From contig NC_090169.1 in the NCBI RefSeq assembly GCF_017916325.1, forward strand, positions 1,376,501 through 1,440,500: a DNA stretch of 64,000 nucleotides. Direction: 5' to 3'. Shown piece by piece: positions 40,648 to 50,239 of this stretch (within the stretch, counting starts at the first letter, position 1; the number at the start of each line of letters is the position of its first letter). Origin of the DNA: Leishmania martiniquensis (lineage: Eukaryota; Euglenozoa; Kinetoplastea; Trypanosomatida; Trypanosomatidae). The translations under genes were made by a program, and so were the position numbers. The notes beneath the pieces were generated by a model that saw only the letters and a program-made list of their open reading frames with translations, ran no database searches and was not told the DNA's origin.

Positions 40648-41670
40648 ATGTCGTTCGAGGACGTTCTCCTGCGCAACGATGTCGCCCGTGTAAGGGCTTT
40701 CTTCAATGCGGCCGACAAAAACGCCGTAAGTGCGGTGAACAGAGAGGGCTACACCCCGCTGTACTTCGCGTGTATGAAGTCATCCGTGTCGCTGCAGGTG
40801 ATCGAGGAGCTGGTGCGTCTCGGTGCTGCGATCGACGGCAGGGGCACCGACGGCGAGACACCCTTGTACATTAGCGTGCACAATCACCGACTGGACGTGG
40901 CCAAGTACCTCATCTCATGCAAAGCAGATGTGAACGCGGTGAACGGACCTCGCCGAGAAGCTGCCCTGCACGTGGCGGCGAGGTGCGGCTTTGCAGACAT
41001 TCTCTCCTGCTTGCTGAGGGCTGGCGCGGATCTGAATGTGCGCAACGCCCGGCAAGAAACGCCTCTGTACGCGGCTGCGCAAGCTGGTCGTCATGACACC
41101 GTGTACTTGCTACTCGAGGCTAACGCGAACGCCTCTCTTGCGAACGAAGACGGCAAGACGCCGCTTTACATTGCTTCTGAGAAGGAGTACAAGCACGTCG
41201 TCATACTCTTAAAGGCCCCACGTGCCGACTTGATGCACGCGAAGTTGCTGGCTGACTCAGAGGGGCGGCTTCGTCCAGAGCCGATGATGTTGTCGGATGA
41301 GATGCTGAGCAAGGCGGCTACTGACCAGCAGTTCGTGGCAGCGGTGCGTCGACGCTCTTCTGCGGATGCGCCGGTGCTCGACACGAAACCGATGGAGGTG
41401 GTGCAAATCAAGGTACCGGAGCCCAAGGTCCGCAGGCACAACCCCCTGACGGGAGAGTCGTACGGACCGTGCCGCAGTCTGGAGGAGGTGGGGTACGACT
41501 CGCCTCCACCGATTCCGGAAGAGCTGCAGAACCGGCCACCGGCGAGGCTGTCGCGCATCGGGGGTACATCTATGGTGGTCGGCACCGGCACGGATGAGGG
41601 TGGCCGTGAGCCGATCCGCGTGGATTTGATTGGTGGCGAAGCTGTTGAGTACTACGCACCTCTCAAGTAG
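40648..41670 (+). CDS. Ankyrin-repeat protein
   Basis: A 340-residue protein. Five tandem ankyrin repeats occupy about residues 25-195, each with a TPLY or ALH turn after a Gly (GYTPLYFAC, GETPLYISV, EAALHVAAR, ETPLYAAAQ, KTPLYIASE) and a GA(A/D)-type loop before the next unit. The remaining 145 residues are a proline-containing tail without recognised domain, with a GESYGPCRSLEEVGY segment and a C-terminal EYYAPLK. Ankyrin stacks bind partner proteins; the partner is not evident. The start at 40648 is the Met directly before the first repeat and gives a sensible N-terminus (MSFEDVLL). An in-frame extension of 163 codons upstream is UTR-like. Confidence 0.82.
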   Translation: MSFEDVLLRNDVARVRAFFNAADKNAVSAVNREGYTPLYFACMKSSVSLQVIEELVRLGAAIDGRGTDGETPLYISVHNHRLDVAKYLISCKADVNAVNGPRREAALHVAARCGFADILSCLLRAGADLNVRNARQETPLYAAAQAGRHDTVYLLLEANANASLANEDGKTPLYIASEKEYKHVVILLKAPRADLMHAKLLADSEGRLRPEPMMLSDEMLSKAATDQQFVAAVRRRSSADAPVLDTKPMEVVQIKVPEPKVRRHNPLTGESYGPCRSLEEVGYDSPPPIPEELQNRPPARLSRIGGTSMVVGTGTDEGGREPIRVDLIGGEAVEYYAPLK

Positions 41671-43022
41671 TAGAGGCCCCCGCTTTACCTCCTCCAGCAT
41701 CCGCAGTCCAGCGTTTTTGAACTTCTCAGGGCTGGTGGTGCTCACATTAGTTTTGTCCTCTCCCCAACCCCCCATCTCGCACGCCGTGCACGGCTTCTTA
41801 TCAGCGCTTCTCTTCTCCCTTACCTTTGTACCTATACGAGACAAAGGACTCATCACCGCTCATGTAGATATCGTCAGCATTTTCTTATAGGTTCTTTTTT
41901 GTGCTCAATCAACCAGAGCAGGTGCGTTGGATGCTATCGGGAGCATGAAGCTGAGAGACACCGAAACGCTTTCAACATGCGCGCCATTGATCTCTGCGGG
42001 TGCGACTCCCACCGGTGCGTGCATGCCTGTGGTAGTACTTGTCATGCGCATGAAAGAAAATCGGTATTTGGAAAGAGAATGGCAGCCGGCCCGCCAAGGA
42101 ACTGCTGGAAGATTGTTTCTTTTTTTTTCCCTCCTTCCCAGGTGCACTTGCCTGGCGCACCTTCGACGAGGGACGGCAGCGGCTTTTTTTTTCCTGCTGT
42201 TGCTGTTGCCTGCGCGCCAACATTCAAAGCTTCCTAGAAGAGGGAGATCGAAAAAGAAACGAGATAAAAATTGCTTACGGTCCCTTTTTTTGAGCTATCG
42301 GCTCCTTAGTTCCGGCTCAAGTATGTGCTGCGGACATCTCTGTGACGGCGGGGCCTGATGATCATGCTGGCCTGCTGAAAAAACAACGCATGCTGTCTTT
42401 CCGCTCTATTTTCTACCTCTCCCTCCCTCTCTTTTTGTGGGCGTGGGATGACTTACACTTTTCTCATCTCACGATGAATGGGCGAAATGCAGCCTCTCCT
42501 CGTACACACACACACAGTTTCGCAACGGCATGTGAGCGATCGCGCTTGCATGTTTTTTACCGTGTCTCTGTGAGGAAGGAACTGCCCTACTCAAGCAAGA
42601 AAAGCAGCCGCGAAGGGAACGCATGAGCGTCGTTACCCCTGCACCTGAGGTGAACGATAGCAGCAGCAGCACCAGCGACGGGGCGAGTGTGCTTCATTGC
42701 CGATATCATTGTTGCGCCAGAAAGCGACGCTCTCTCTCTCTCTTCGCCTTCCTCCCTCGCTCCGACCTTCTGCACACTTCTCACGTATGATCGCCACAAG
42801 GCCACAAAAAAAGTATCAGCACTAACTTTTTCTGCTCTCTTACAGCGGGACGTAGCTATTTTTTTCTTTGTTTTTGTCTGCTTCGGCTTGCTCCTTTGGT
42901 GGCTCTTGTGACCCGCTTATTCATCCTTCCGTTTCGCGCTTGTGTGTGCCTTTTTTTCGGAGCAACGGAAATATATATATATATATATATATACTTAGCT
43001 GTTTCTTGCCGTAACCCAGCTC
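41671..43022. other. 1.35 kb spacer, no gene seen
   Basis: T-tracts at 42117-42129, 42184-42192 and 42855-42875, and an (AT)n run at 42971-42992 just before the next start. The TTACAG ending at 42845 follows a pyrimidine tract and is a likely spliced-leader acceptor, leaving about 178 nt of 5' UTR. Confidence 0.55.
42971..42992. repeat. (AT)n microsatellite
   Basis: Eleven AT units about 30 bases upstream of the coiled-coil membrane protein start, inside its probable 5' UTR. Likely length-polymorphic. Confidence 0.9.
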
Positions 43023-45896
43023 ATGAAAGCCATGCCTGCAGCTGTCATGCGTGCACAGCAACGTAGATTGCGGCTTGCGCTAACGTGTGCTTGCCTTACC
43101 TTTTTGATGAGTCTGTTACTTACCTCTTCGCCTACGCTTGTCACCGCCCTCGACGAGCTGGTGCGCGATGTTGTGATGCCGTTCCCGGAAGGCGCACATC
43201 AGGGGGAGTTGGAGGTCGATGTGCCAGCCCCGGTAGCGGAACATGTGGATTCAGTGGACCTTTCAGAGTGGCCCAGGGAGGCTATCGTCGAGGTCTCCGT
43301 TGAGATCCCGCTCGACGGCGTTGCCGAACCCGAGCGCGGTACGCTGGATACGCAACAGGCTTATGCGGATGTTGCCACCAGTGTTGCTGAAGCGCAGAGG
43401 GTGATCGAGGCTGCCAGGGTGGCTGAAGAGAACCGAAAAGCTGATGAGCCGCAGAGGGTCATGCAGGTAGAGCGGGAGGAAGGGTCTCTGGAGGCGAAGG
43501 AAGGGAGGCGGGCTGAGTGGGCTGTGCAAGCGGAGGACAGTGGGCGCGAGGAGAACGAGCACTTGGCAGCGGGAGCCCAGATCACCGCAGTTGAGGCCCC
43601 AGAACGGCGGGGGGTGGACGCGGAAAGGCTCAGCGGAGCCCCAAGGAGCGAGGAGGTCTCGCCACTGGCAGTTCGTCCACCGGCCGAGGAGGCGGATGCC
43701 CAGCCTTCACGTAATGGCTCTTTACACCCAGCCAACGGTGCACAAGATGCAGCGACATACCATAGCGGGCAGTCTCCGCCGCCGTTCAAACTGGTACAGG
43801 AGGATGACCTTTCATCCTCAGAGGCGGCCGTGACTCGCACCACAAATCCGGCAACAGACGAGGAAGTGGGCATACGCACGGTCGGGGGGGCTCAAGAGGC
43901 AGAAGAGGTTCAGGTTACTCCGGAGACACAGCAGGTGGAGAAGGCCCATGACCTGGAGGAAATGTACAAGGTGGCCGAGGAGGCGAGGCGGTTGCAGGAA
44001 GCTCAGGCTGCTCAGGAACTGCGAAGAGAGGAGCGAGCTCACGATACGCAAGAGGCGGCTCGACAGGCTGAGGATGCACAGCAGGCGGAGGGGTTTCACG
44101 AAGCTAGAGAGACTCGCCTAGAGCAGGAGACACAGCGCGCGGAGGAGACCCGCCTCGCCGAAGAGGAAGCGCAAGGTGCAGAGGTGACGAGGAGGGCAGA
44201 GGAGAAGCTCCAGGCCGATGTGGCAGCTGAGAAAGCTGTGCCGTTGAGAAAGACGGCTACAGAGGCCCAAGGGCGGCTGTCTGCACAGCGCAAGGAAGTG
44301 CTTGTCAAGATAGGCCAAGAAAAGGTGCGATTTCAAGCAGCCTTTGCCGACCTCGCGGCACAGCAGGAGGAGACGTCTGCGACGCAGCGCAACAAGGCTG
44401 TCGCCTCCGAACTGCAGAGGTTCTTGGGGGAAAGGCTCGATACCCTCCATCGAGATCTCGCGACGCTGGGGCGTATCTCGGTGACGCTTCGTGGCATGGT
44501 GACCTCTCTCTTGCGCGGTGATAGACCGCTTGCCCAGGTGCGGGAAGATGTGCAGGCATTGGATGAGAAGATTGCGAAGGCTGGCGAAACGCTCGAGAAC
44601 ATCCGTGAGGCGACTACCTTGCTCACACGCACGGCGCGTGCGGCAGTGGAGACTCAGGAAGGCGATTCGGCTGCTTCCTCGGAGACGAGCACGCTGTTTG
44701 CGGAGCAGAAGAGGGCACTCATCTCCGCTCACAACGCTGTGATCCAGCCGCTGGTGGCACTCCTGCAAACTCTCGACACGCAGCTGGCACAGGTGGCGAA
44801 GCAGCTCGAGACACAGGGTGCAGAAGTTGCAGAACCTACCAAGGCTGCCGAGAGCGCTGCTGCTGTGTCCTCTGTTGGACCTGCAACAACGGAGACAGCG
44901 CAAGAGGTGGCATCTTTGTTATCTGGGACTCCTCAACCAGTGGAGGAGACCCCCACACTTACTCCGCCGCTCTCCGCGGCCCAAGCGGAGGTTCTGGGGA
45001 GTTCGCCAAAGCACGCTGAAGAGCGCCACGCCCGATACAGCGGCGAGCCGGCGGAAGATTTGGCCAAGCATCTCATGGAAAAAGGCTACAGCAAAGGCGG
45101 CCGCGATGCCCACCGCGACGAGGACGGCGTACCGTACATGGTGAAAGGGCACATGCAGATCATCGGCACAGTAGTGGTGATCACTATCGCCGCTACTGTG
45201 CAGACACTCCGATGGTGCCACAATGGGTGTCTCGACGGCGAGGAGGGTGAAGAGAGCGACGGAACCGTGGAGGCAGGACGCCAGGCAAAGGAGATGCTAT
45301 CACTGTCACCGCAAAATGCGATCCCTGGGAGCGGTGGACCGTCTCCACAGCGGCCGCAGGCATCACTGCCGCCTACGTCGCCACCTCGCGGAGTCAACAC
45401 AAGACCTCATGGAGGTGATGGGGAGTCTCCGAGTTGCTTGGAAAGCGGTAAAATGCTCCCTCCATCGCAGTGCGGTACACCATCCGCCGCTTCCGAGCAC
45501 ATGCGCTTGCTTGGCAAGAAGGGCCACACTCTTTCGCCGACACCTGTGGCACGCAACCACGCCGCTTCCTTTCGGCCAGGTGCTCCCGCAACATGCGGGT
45601 CTGAGGTCATCCAGGGACCCTCGTACGGAGGCTCACCTCTCGACGCTGCGCGCGCGCCGCCACCGCCCTTGGGCCCGAAGTCCCCATTCATGCCGCATCG
45701 AAACGCAGCCCCGGGCATATACCCCAGTCCCATGCACCAGCAGCTGCCACTGACCGGTGGGCAGTTCGATGGCCCGTCTCCGTTACAACTGCCGGGCCGC
45801 TTGCCAATGGCGGGAGCAACACCTCAGATGCACCGCCGCCGAAACAATAGTGACGACTTCGAACTGCACAATCCCTTTCTCTCGCGCTGGTCGTAG
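43023..45896 (+). CDS. Coiled-coil membrane protein, kinetoplastid hypothetical
   Basis: A 957-residue protein of unknown function. Residues about 16-43 form a hydrophobic segment after a basic N-terminus, either a signal peptide or an anchor. Residues about 110-310 are Glu/Ala/Arg/Gln-rich with short repeating units of the EEARRxEEAQ type, and 400-600 continue as predicted coiled coil. A second hydrophobic helix (about 712-730, IIGTVVVITIAATVQ) is followed by a 225-residue Pro/Ser-rich tail. The tail ends in a charged stretch with an NPF tripeptide close to the C-terminus, a motif that in other eukaryotes binds EH-domain endocytic adaptors. If the first segment is a cleaved signal, the coiled coil is lumenal or extracellular and the tail cytosolic. 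No enzyme domain is seen. Confidence 0.8.
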   Translation: MKAMPAAVMRAQQRRLRLALTCACLTFLMSLLLTSSPTLVTALDELVRDVVMPFPEGAHQGELEVDVPAPVAEHVDSVDLSEWPREAIVEVSVEIPLDGVAEPERGTLDTQQAYADVATSVAEAQRVIEAARVAEENRKADEPQRVMQVEREEGSLEAKEGRRAEWAVQAEDSGREENEHLAAGAQITAVEAPERRGVDAERLSGAPRSEEVSPLAVRPPAEEADAQPSRNGSLHPANGAQDAATYHSGQSPPPFKLVQEDDLSSSEAAVTRTTNPATDEEVGIRTVGGAQEAEEVQVTPETQQVEKAHDLEEMYKVAEEARRLQEAQAAQELRREERAHDTQEAARQAEDAQQAEGFHEARETRLEQETQRAEETRLAEEEAQGAEVTRRAEEKLQADVAAEKAVPLRKTATEAQGRLSAQRKEVLVKIGQEKVRFQAAFADLAAQQEETSATQRNKAVASELQRFLGERLDTLHRDLATLGRISVTLRGMVTSLLRGDRPLAQVREDVQALDEKIAKAGETLENIREATTLLTRTARAAVETQEGDSAASSETSTLFAEQKRALISAHNAVIQPLVALLQTLDTQLAQVAKQLETQGAEVAEPTKAAESAAAVSSVGPATTETAQEVASLLSGTPQPVEETPTLTPPLSAAQAEVLGSSPKHAEERHARYSGEPAEDLAKHLMEKGYSKGGRDAHRDEDGVPYMVKGHMQIIGTVVVITIAATVQTLRWCHNGCLDGEEGEESDGTVEAGRQAKEMLSLSPQNAIPGSGGPSPQRPQASLPPTSPPRGVNTRPHGGDGESPSCLESGKMLPPSQCGTPSAASEHMRLLGKKGHTLSPTPVARNHAASFRPGAPATCGSEVIQGPSYGGSPLDAARAPPPPLGPKSPFMPHRNAAPGIYPSPMHQQLPLTGGQFDGPSPLQLPGRLPMAGATPQMHRRRNNSDDFELHNPFLSRWS

Positions 45897-46662
45897 AGGG
45901 GGCAGGGAGCGGGGGAGGGCCGAGGCAGGAAAGTGCTCGTTTGCTCAACCCTGGTGTGTCTCGACTTTGTGCTGGGAAGGGGAGGGGGGCATAGGGCCAC
46001 CTGCTCGGCCAGCTCTCCGGTTGCGGTTGCCGCCGTGCTCCTCTCTCGATCGGCGGAAGTGACGGTGGGCCGCTGTGCATCGAACCATAGTTTGCCATCG
46101 CCCCCATTTTTTTTTTGGTGTCGACTTCGCTTCTTCTTTCTTCCTGTCCACGCGCCCTGCTCCTCCAGCATTGCTGTCGAATCGTGTTTCAAGAGGGACA
46201 TATCACTTGCGCTCTGGAGAAGAACTTGAAGTCATTTTCTCGAAGTTTTGGATGAAGGGGCTGACAGGGGAACTTCTCAAGCCCAAGGCAAGTTCACAAT
46301 GCTGGTGGACTACAGCACCCCCTTTCTTTCTATAGTGCGCCTCTAAACAACGTTGGCGGTGTCTCACTTTAGGGGGCAGGGGGGGGTGCTCGGCAATATT
46401 CGTGGCCAAGACGCATTCTGTTTGTCCTTATGCTTTCTGACCTGTTTCGCTTTTTCTCCCTTTCTCTGCAAGCTTATTTTCTCTGTCTTCCTTTCCTATT
46501 TGTCACCGTGCAAACTTCGTCGCTGACACGCGCGGTGCGGGTCTCCCACCTGCCCGCCGGCTCACAGAAGAGGCTGCAGCAGACGCTGGGGGTTGCCTAT
46601 CGGCCCCCGCCTCTCTTTCACCTTCGCCATTTTCCTTCCCCCCGTTTTTTTTTCTACGCTAC
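45897..46662. other. 766-bp spacer, acceptor ambiguous
   Basis: No gene seen. A long C/T tract (46606-46656) runs up to six bases before the next ATG with no AG between. Thus either an AG before the tract is used (46573 region), or the splice falls after this ATG. Confidence 0.55.
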
Positions 46663-49281
46663 ATGTCGTCAGAGGATGAGTCGTCGTGGCGGCTTCTCTT
46701 CGGCATTGCCCTGAGCCATGGTGAGGCGCTCAAAGCACAGAGGCTCTCGTTTCAAGGCTGGATGATGTATCTTAGCTCCGCGCAACTCGTCGGCGCGACG
46801 ACGGGAGTGTTCCCTTTACTGCTGGACCAGCTTTGGCAGCGGCAGTCCGTGAGGGAAGATGCACGGCAGGCAAGATCCCACGAGTGCCAGTCAGGGACTG
46901 TCTCGGTCTCGTCACATGCCTTCTCACTCAGCGTTGAGTCATCGCATACCTCTGTCACCTCCGAAAGCCTGCGACTTTCTGGGGAGGCTACCGAAGCGCC
47001 GCTGCAGTCGACCGCGGCGCACGAGGGCAAATCCGTCGGATTCAGCGGCTTTGTGGATATGATGAACGTTATCTGCGTGCGCATCTTTCAAACCTGGCTC
47101 TACACGACCCTGCGCGAGGCACACGAGAAAAGTGATGAAGGCGGAGGGGAGTCTGCTATTCTTGCACTACGCCAAAGCGCTGAGGACCACGTTCTGCTGA
47201 CAGAGTCGGTGAAGTACACCGCTGGAAAGTATCTGATACCTTTCATCTCGCGGTGCGTTATTCATCCCTCTTCGCAGGTGCGGCTTCGCCCGTCGCAGAA
47301 CGGATGGGCACCGCACGTGAACCGACTGGTGACGCACATCGTTGGGGCGCTCTTACACACTGCCATTCTTCCGCTTTTCCGCAAGTACGCGGCTGTTGGT
47401 CGCTTGACAGAGGCTGGTTACCGCATATTCCTCCGAGACATCCTCCCCGAACTGGACCCGGTCGAGGAGACGTGTGCAGTGGCCGTTTTCCACCACGGCA
47501 GTTTCCCAGACATCCGCCCCATTCTGAAGAGTCTGCAGCCGCTGGCTGCATCTACTTCTCCGGAGCTCGCCGCGGTGGTCTCCGAGCCGACACTTGGCTT
47601 GACAGATTTTATCGAAGCAATACTGATGTTGGCAGTGGTGGTGTACGCAGACGAGGTACGCTACCCAAACCAGCGACCCATTACTGCCAAGGTGTGGTCT
47701 TTCTTCCAGGAGTATGTCTGCAGCCGCGCGTTCCACGGCGCTGTCGCGTTCCCTGACCCGTACGTCACTGGCCGCTATGCCATGGTTCCGCCTGGCATCG
47801 TTTCTGTCTACCCGGCAGTGGCGCCTCTGCCGCAGTGCCCTTGTCTGTTCGTGGAGGTCATTAATATGGACAGGGACAACGCAGAGTGTGTTGGAATGCT
47901 ACCACCTACTGTGCAGTCGTATAACGAAGGCTCGCAATCGTCGCCATTTCTGACGGACGTGGCAACAGTCGCCGAAGCAGAGCCGCAGTTGTGCACGTCT
48001 GGGGACCGCAACGCTAACGTCTACGCCGCCCTGCAGGCCGCAGCGACATTTTTTATGGCCGAGTGCAGCTTGGTGGAACGGAATCGGTACGTGCCTCTCT
48101 TTGGCTGTAGCCACGTTTCTGCGCGCTACGAGATCATGATCAGTGGTGCCGCCGCGGAGGCCGTTCCAACGGAGTGCCCTGAAATTCTAAAACTTCCCTT
48201 CCCCCACTCGCTGCAGCAACCGATGCTGTATCGGTGCGCCGTCGAAGCGGTCGCCGAGACGGCAGCCGACGGGTGCGGTGAGGAGGGGGCCGTATACATT
48301 CAATTCACACCCTTTCGCTCTCTTCTCTTTGAGCTGGCAGTCTCCGATGAGGATACGGCGACTGTGGACGATGGCGGCGAATCAGCGGCGCTAAGCCGTC
48401 CTTGGGGCTGTGGGGATGTGGCTGTCACTGAGGCTCCACTCGTACAGGTTATCCCGCCCCACTTGCTAGCGCGGCTTCACACTCTCTTCCTGTCGCAGAC
48501 TCTGGAACCTAGCGACTCTGTGCCAGCCGCATCTGCACCGCCTCGCCTATCACTTTCCGCAGTATGCGAGCTGTGCCGGCAGCTGCGATGGTGCGCTGCC
48601 TCCACCACCCCGCAGCAAGACGTCCTATCAATATGCGCGCAGGCATGGGCAGACTACTGCGACTTTCAGCGCATTCTCCACCCTGCGATGAACCAACACG
48701 AGGGCGCTTCTACGGTCAGAAGAGCGTCATCGGCTGCCGATGACACAATGCCATCTTTCACGGGGCAGACTGCCCTGCTCAGCTTCACGGACTTCATCGG
48801 CTGCTTGGCTGCAGTACTCTTTCACAAGCAAGGCGGGAGACTGAGCGATGTGCCGGACGTGCCGCGCCGTCTAGAGCTCGCACTGCATACCATGCCACCC
48901 GCCTTCGCCTCAGGAGCCGATACCTCCTGTGCCGCGGACACTGAGCTACAGGCATCGAAGATTTGCAGTATTCCGCACAACGCCCTCCGCGATGTCCCTT
49001 TTCTGATGGCACTTGAGCGCAAGGGAGAGCAGTCGAAGAAGGCCCTGGAGCGCCGCGCTGCTCTGATAGCGTCTCTGCGGGAGTATCGTGCAGTGCAGAT
49101 TACGTTGCCTGTAACGCTGCCGCCTCTCCCAGAAGACCGGCCGAGTGCAATGCGTCTAGTGTCTCAGTACGGCACGGTGAATCCGACAGAGGTCTTCCGC
49201 GGCGTCGTGCATGACGCCGCGGAGATCATTAAGAGCCACTTCCTAGAGCAGGAGCTCAGCATTCCCGAAAGGGGTGAGTGA
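46663..49281 (+). CDS. Hypothetical 872-residue protein
   Basis: No family recognised. The protein is a mix of helices and loops. Several short blocks look like the helix-loop pairs of degenerate EF-hand proteins (LSFQGWMMYLSS near 28-39, VGFSGFVDMMN near 125, LTEAGYRIFLRDILPELD near 250, LGLTDFIEAILML near 310, LLSFTDFIGCLAAV near 705), but no canonical calcium loop is present. The central third has a domain-like stretch with conserved-looking aromatic and Pro residues (VWSFFQEYVCSRAF). The C-terminus is charged and helical (KKALERRAALIASLREY). The frame is intact, with Leishmania-like codon use. The start is uncertain: a pyrimidine tract abuts the ATG, and adjacent Mets at residues 34-35 could be the true start if the first AG after it (46671-46672) is the acceptor. 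Confidence 0.75.
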   Translation: MSSEDESSWRLLFGIALSHGEALKAQRLSFQGWMMYLSSAQLVGATTGVFPLLLDQLWQRQSVREDARQARSHECQSGTVSVSSHAFSLSVESSHTSVTSESLRLSGEATEAPLQSTAAHEGKSVGFSGFVDMMNVICVRIFQTWLYTTLREAHEKSDEGGGESAILALRQSAEDHVLLTESVKYTAGKYLIPFISRCVIHPSSQVRLRPSQNGWAPHVNRLVTHIVGALLHTAILPLFRKYAAVGRLTEAGYRIFLRDILPELDPVEETCAVAVFHHGSFPDIRPILKSLQPLAASTSPELAAVVSEPTLGLTDFIEAILMLAVVVYADEVRYPNQRPITAKVWSFFQEYVCSRAFHGAVAFPDPYVTGRYAMVPPGIVSVYPAVAPLPQCPCLFVEVINMDRDNAECVGMLPPTVQSYNEGSQSSPFLTDVATVAEAEPQLCTSGDRNANVYAALQAAATFFMAECSLVERNRYVPLFGCSHVSARYEIMISGAAAEAVPTECPEILKLPFPHSLQQPMLYRCAVEAVAETAADGCGEEGAVYIQFTPFRSLLFELAVSDEDTATVDDGGESAALSRPWGCGDVAVTEAPLVQVIPPHLLARLHTLFLSQTLEPSDSVPAASAPPRLSLSAVCELCRQLRWCAASTTPQQDVLSICAQAWADYCDFQRILHPAMNQHEGASTVRRASSAADDTMPSFTGQTALLSFTDFIGCLAAVLFHKQGGRLSDVPDVPRRLELALHTMPPAFASGADTSCAADTELQASKICSIPHNALRDVPFLMALERKGEQSKKALERRAALIASLREYRAVQITLPVTLPPLPEDRPSAMRLVSQYGTVNPTEVFRGVVHDAAEIIKSHFLEQELSIPERGE

Positions 49282-50239
49282 AGGAGTGCGGTCGTGCCGG
49301 CATCAGAGCGTAGAGATGAAGGAAACTCTTCCGGGTCTGAACACATTCTCCTCACCTTTTTGTTTTGGCCGGCTTTCATCGCCTCCACTCGCGGCCGCTC
49401 ACGTTTGAGCGACACCCTTGCGCGGTGTGAGACTCAGGTGTGGTTGGCGAGTGTCGGGTTTTTTTTGTTTGGGCTTTGTGTGTGTGTGTGTGTGCGTCTG
49501 TGTGTGTGTGTGGGGGGGGGGAGGGGCAAAGGGCCCTTTTCGAGGTGCCTTTCGCGAGCAGACACTCAAAGACGTGTACACATACATGCTCACACGCACA
49601 CACACACCAATGTACACTACCTTTATCCAGCAGTACGCGCACCTGCACCGTGCTCACTGTACCGAGTCCTTCAGGCATGCAGTGATCCTTTGTGTGCACT
49701 CGACGCAAGCGGGGGTAAGCAGGCGCGGAGAGGAAGGGGAGGGGAGGGGACGAGGCGGTGGAGGAAGGACCAAGACACACAGTGCTTTCGTGAGCTTCAG
49801 GTGCGCGCGTGCTGCTGGCAAATCAACGCGCCGCAGTCGGACGTGCTTGTCTCAGTGATACCTTGACGGTTGGCAAGGCAACAAGAGACGCCCTCACGCC
49901 CGCGCCATCGGAAGCTTTCTCTATCCCCCCACCCCTTTACACTTCTCCATCTGGCCCTTTTCACATGCGTGTGAAGTGTTCTCTGCCCCGCTCACACAGA
50001 CTGTTTCTCTTTGAAGAGGCACTGCCTCGTCGGCTACTTCAGCCGACTCCAGCTGTACTGCTGGAGGCACCTCTTCTTCCCTCCTCTCCCGCTGCACATT
50101 TTTCTCCAACTCTTGTTTTCAGAATTGAGCCGCGTCGCTTTACAGCTGTCTTTCTACTCATCGAAGGGAGCTCCCTCCTCCCCCCAACATCTCACCGACA
50201 CTCACAAACGCACACTGTCGTGTTAGCACACCTGGCAGA
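49282..50239. other. 958-bp spacer with PI4K acceptor
   Basis: Two (GT)n runs with a G9 run (49477-49520) and (CA)n at about 49590-49607. The tract at 50075-50120 ending TTTTCAG (AG at 50121-50122) is a textbook spliced-leader acceptor for the kinase gene, with a 5' UTR of about 117 nt. No ORF is supported. Confidence 0.65.
49477..49512. repeat. Interrupted (TG)n microsatellite
   Basis: Two TG runs interrupted by CGTC, followed directly by a G-run. Low-complexity spacer sequence. Confidence 0.85.

Noticed and set aside
42355..42385. TGATGA...CTGA motifs suggestive of a snoRNA
   Set aside because: The spacing is about 20 nt, too short for a C/D snoRNA.
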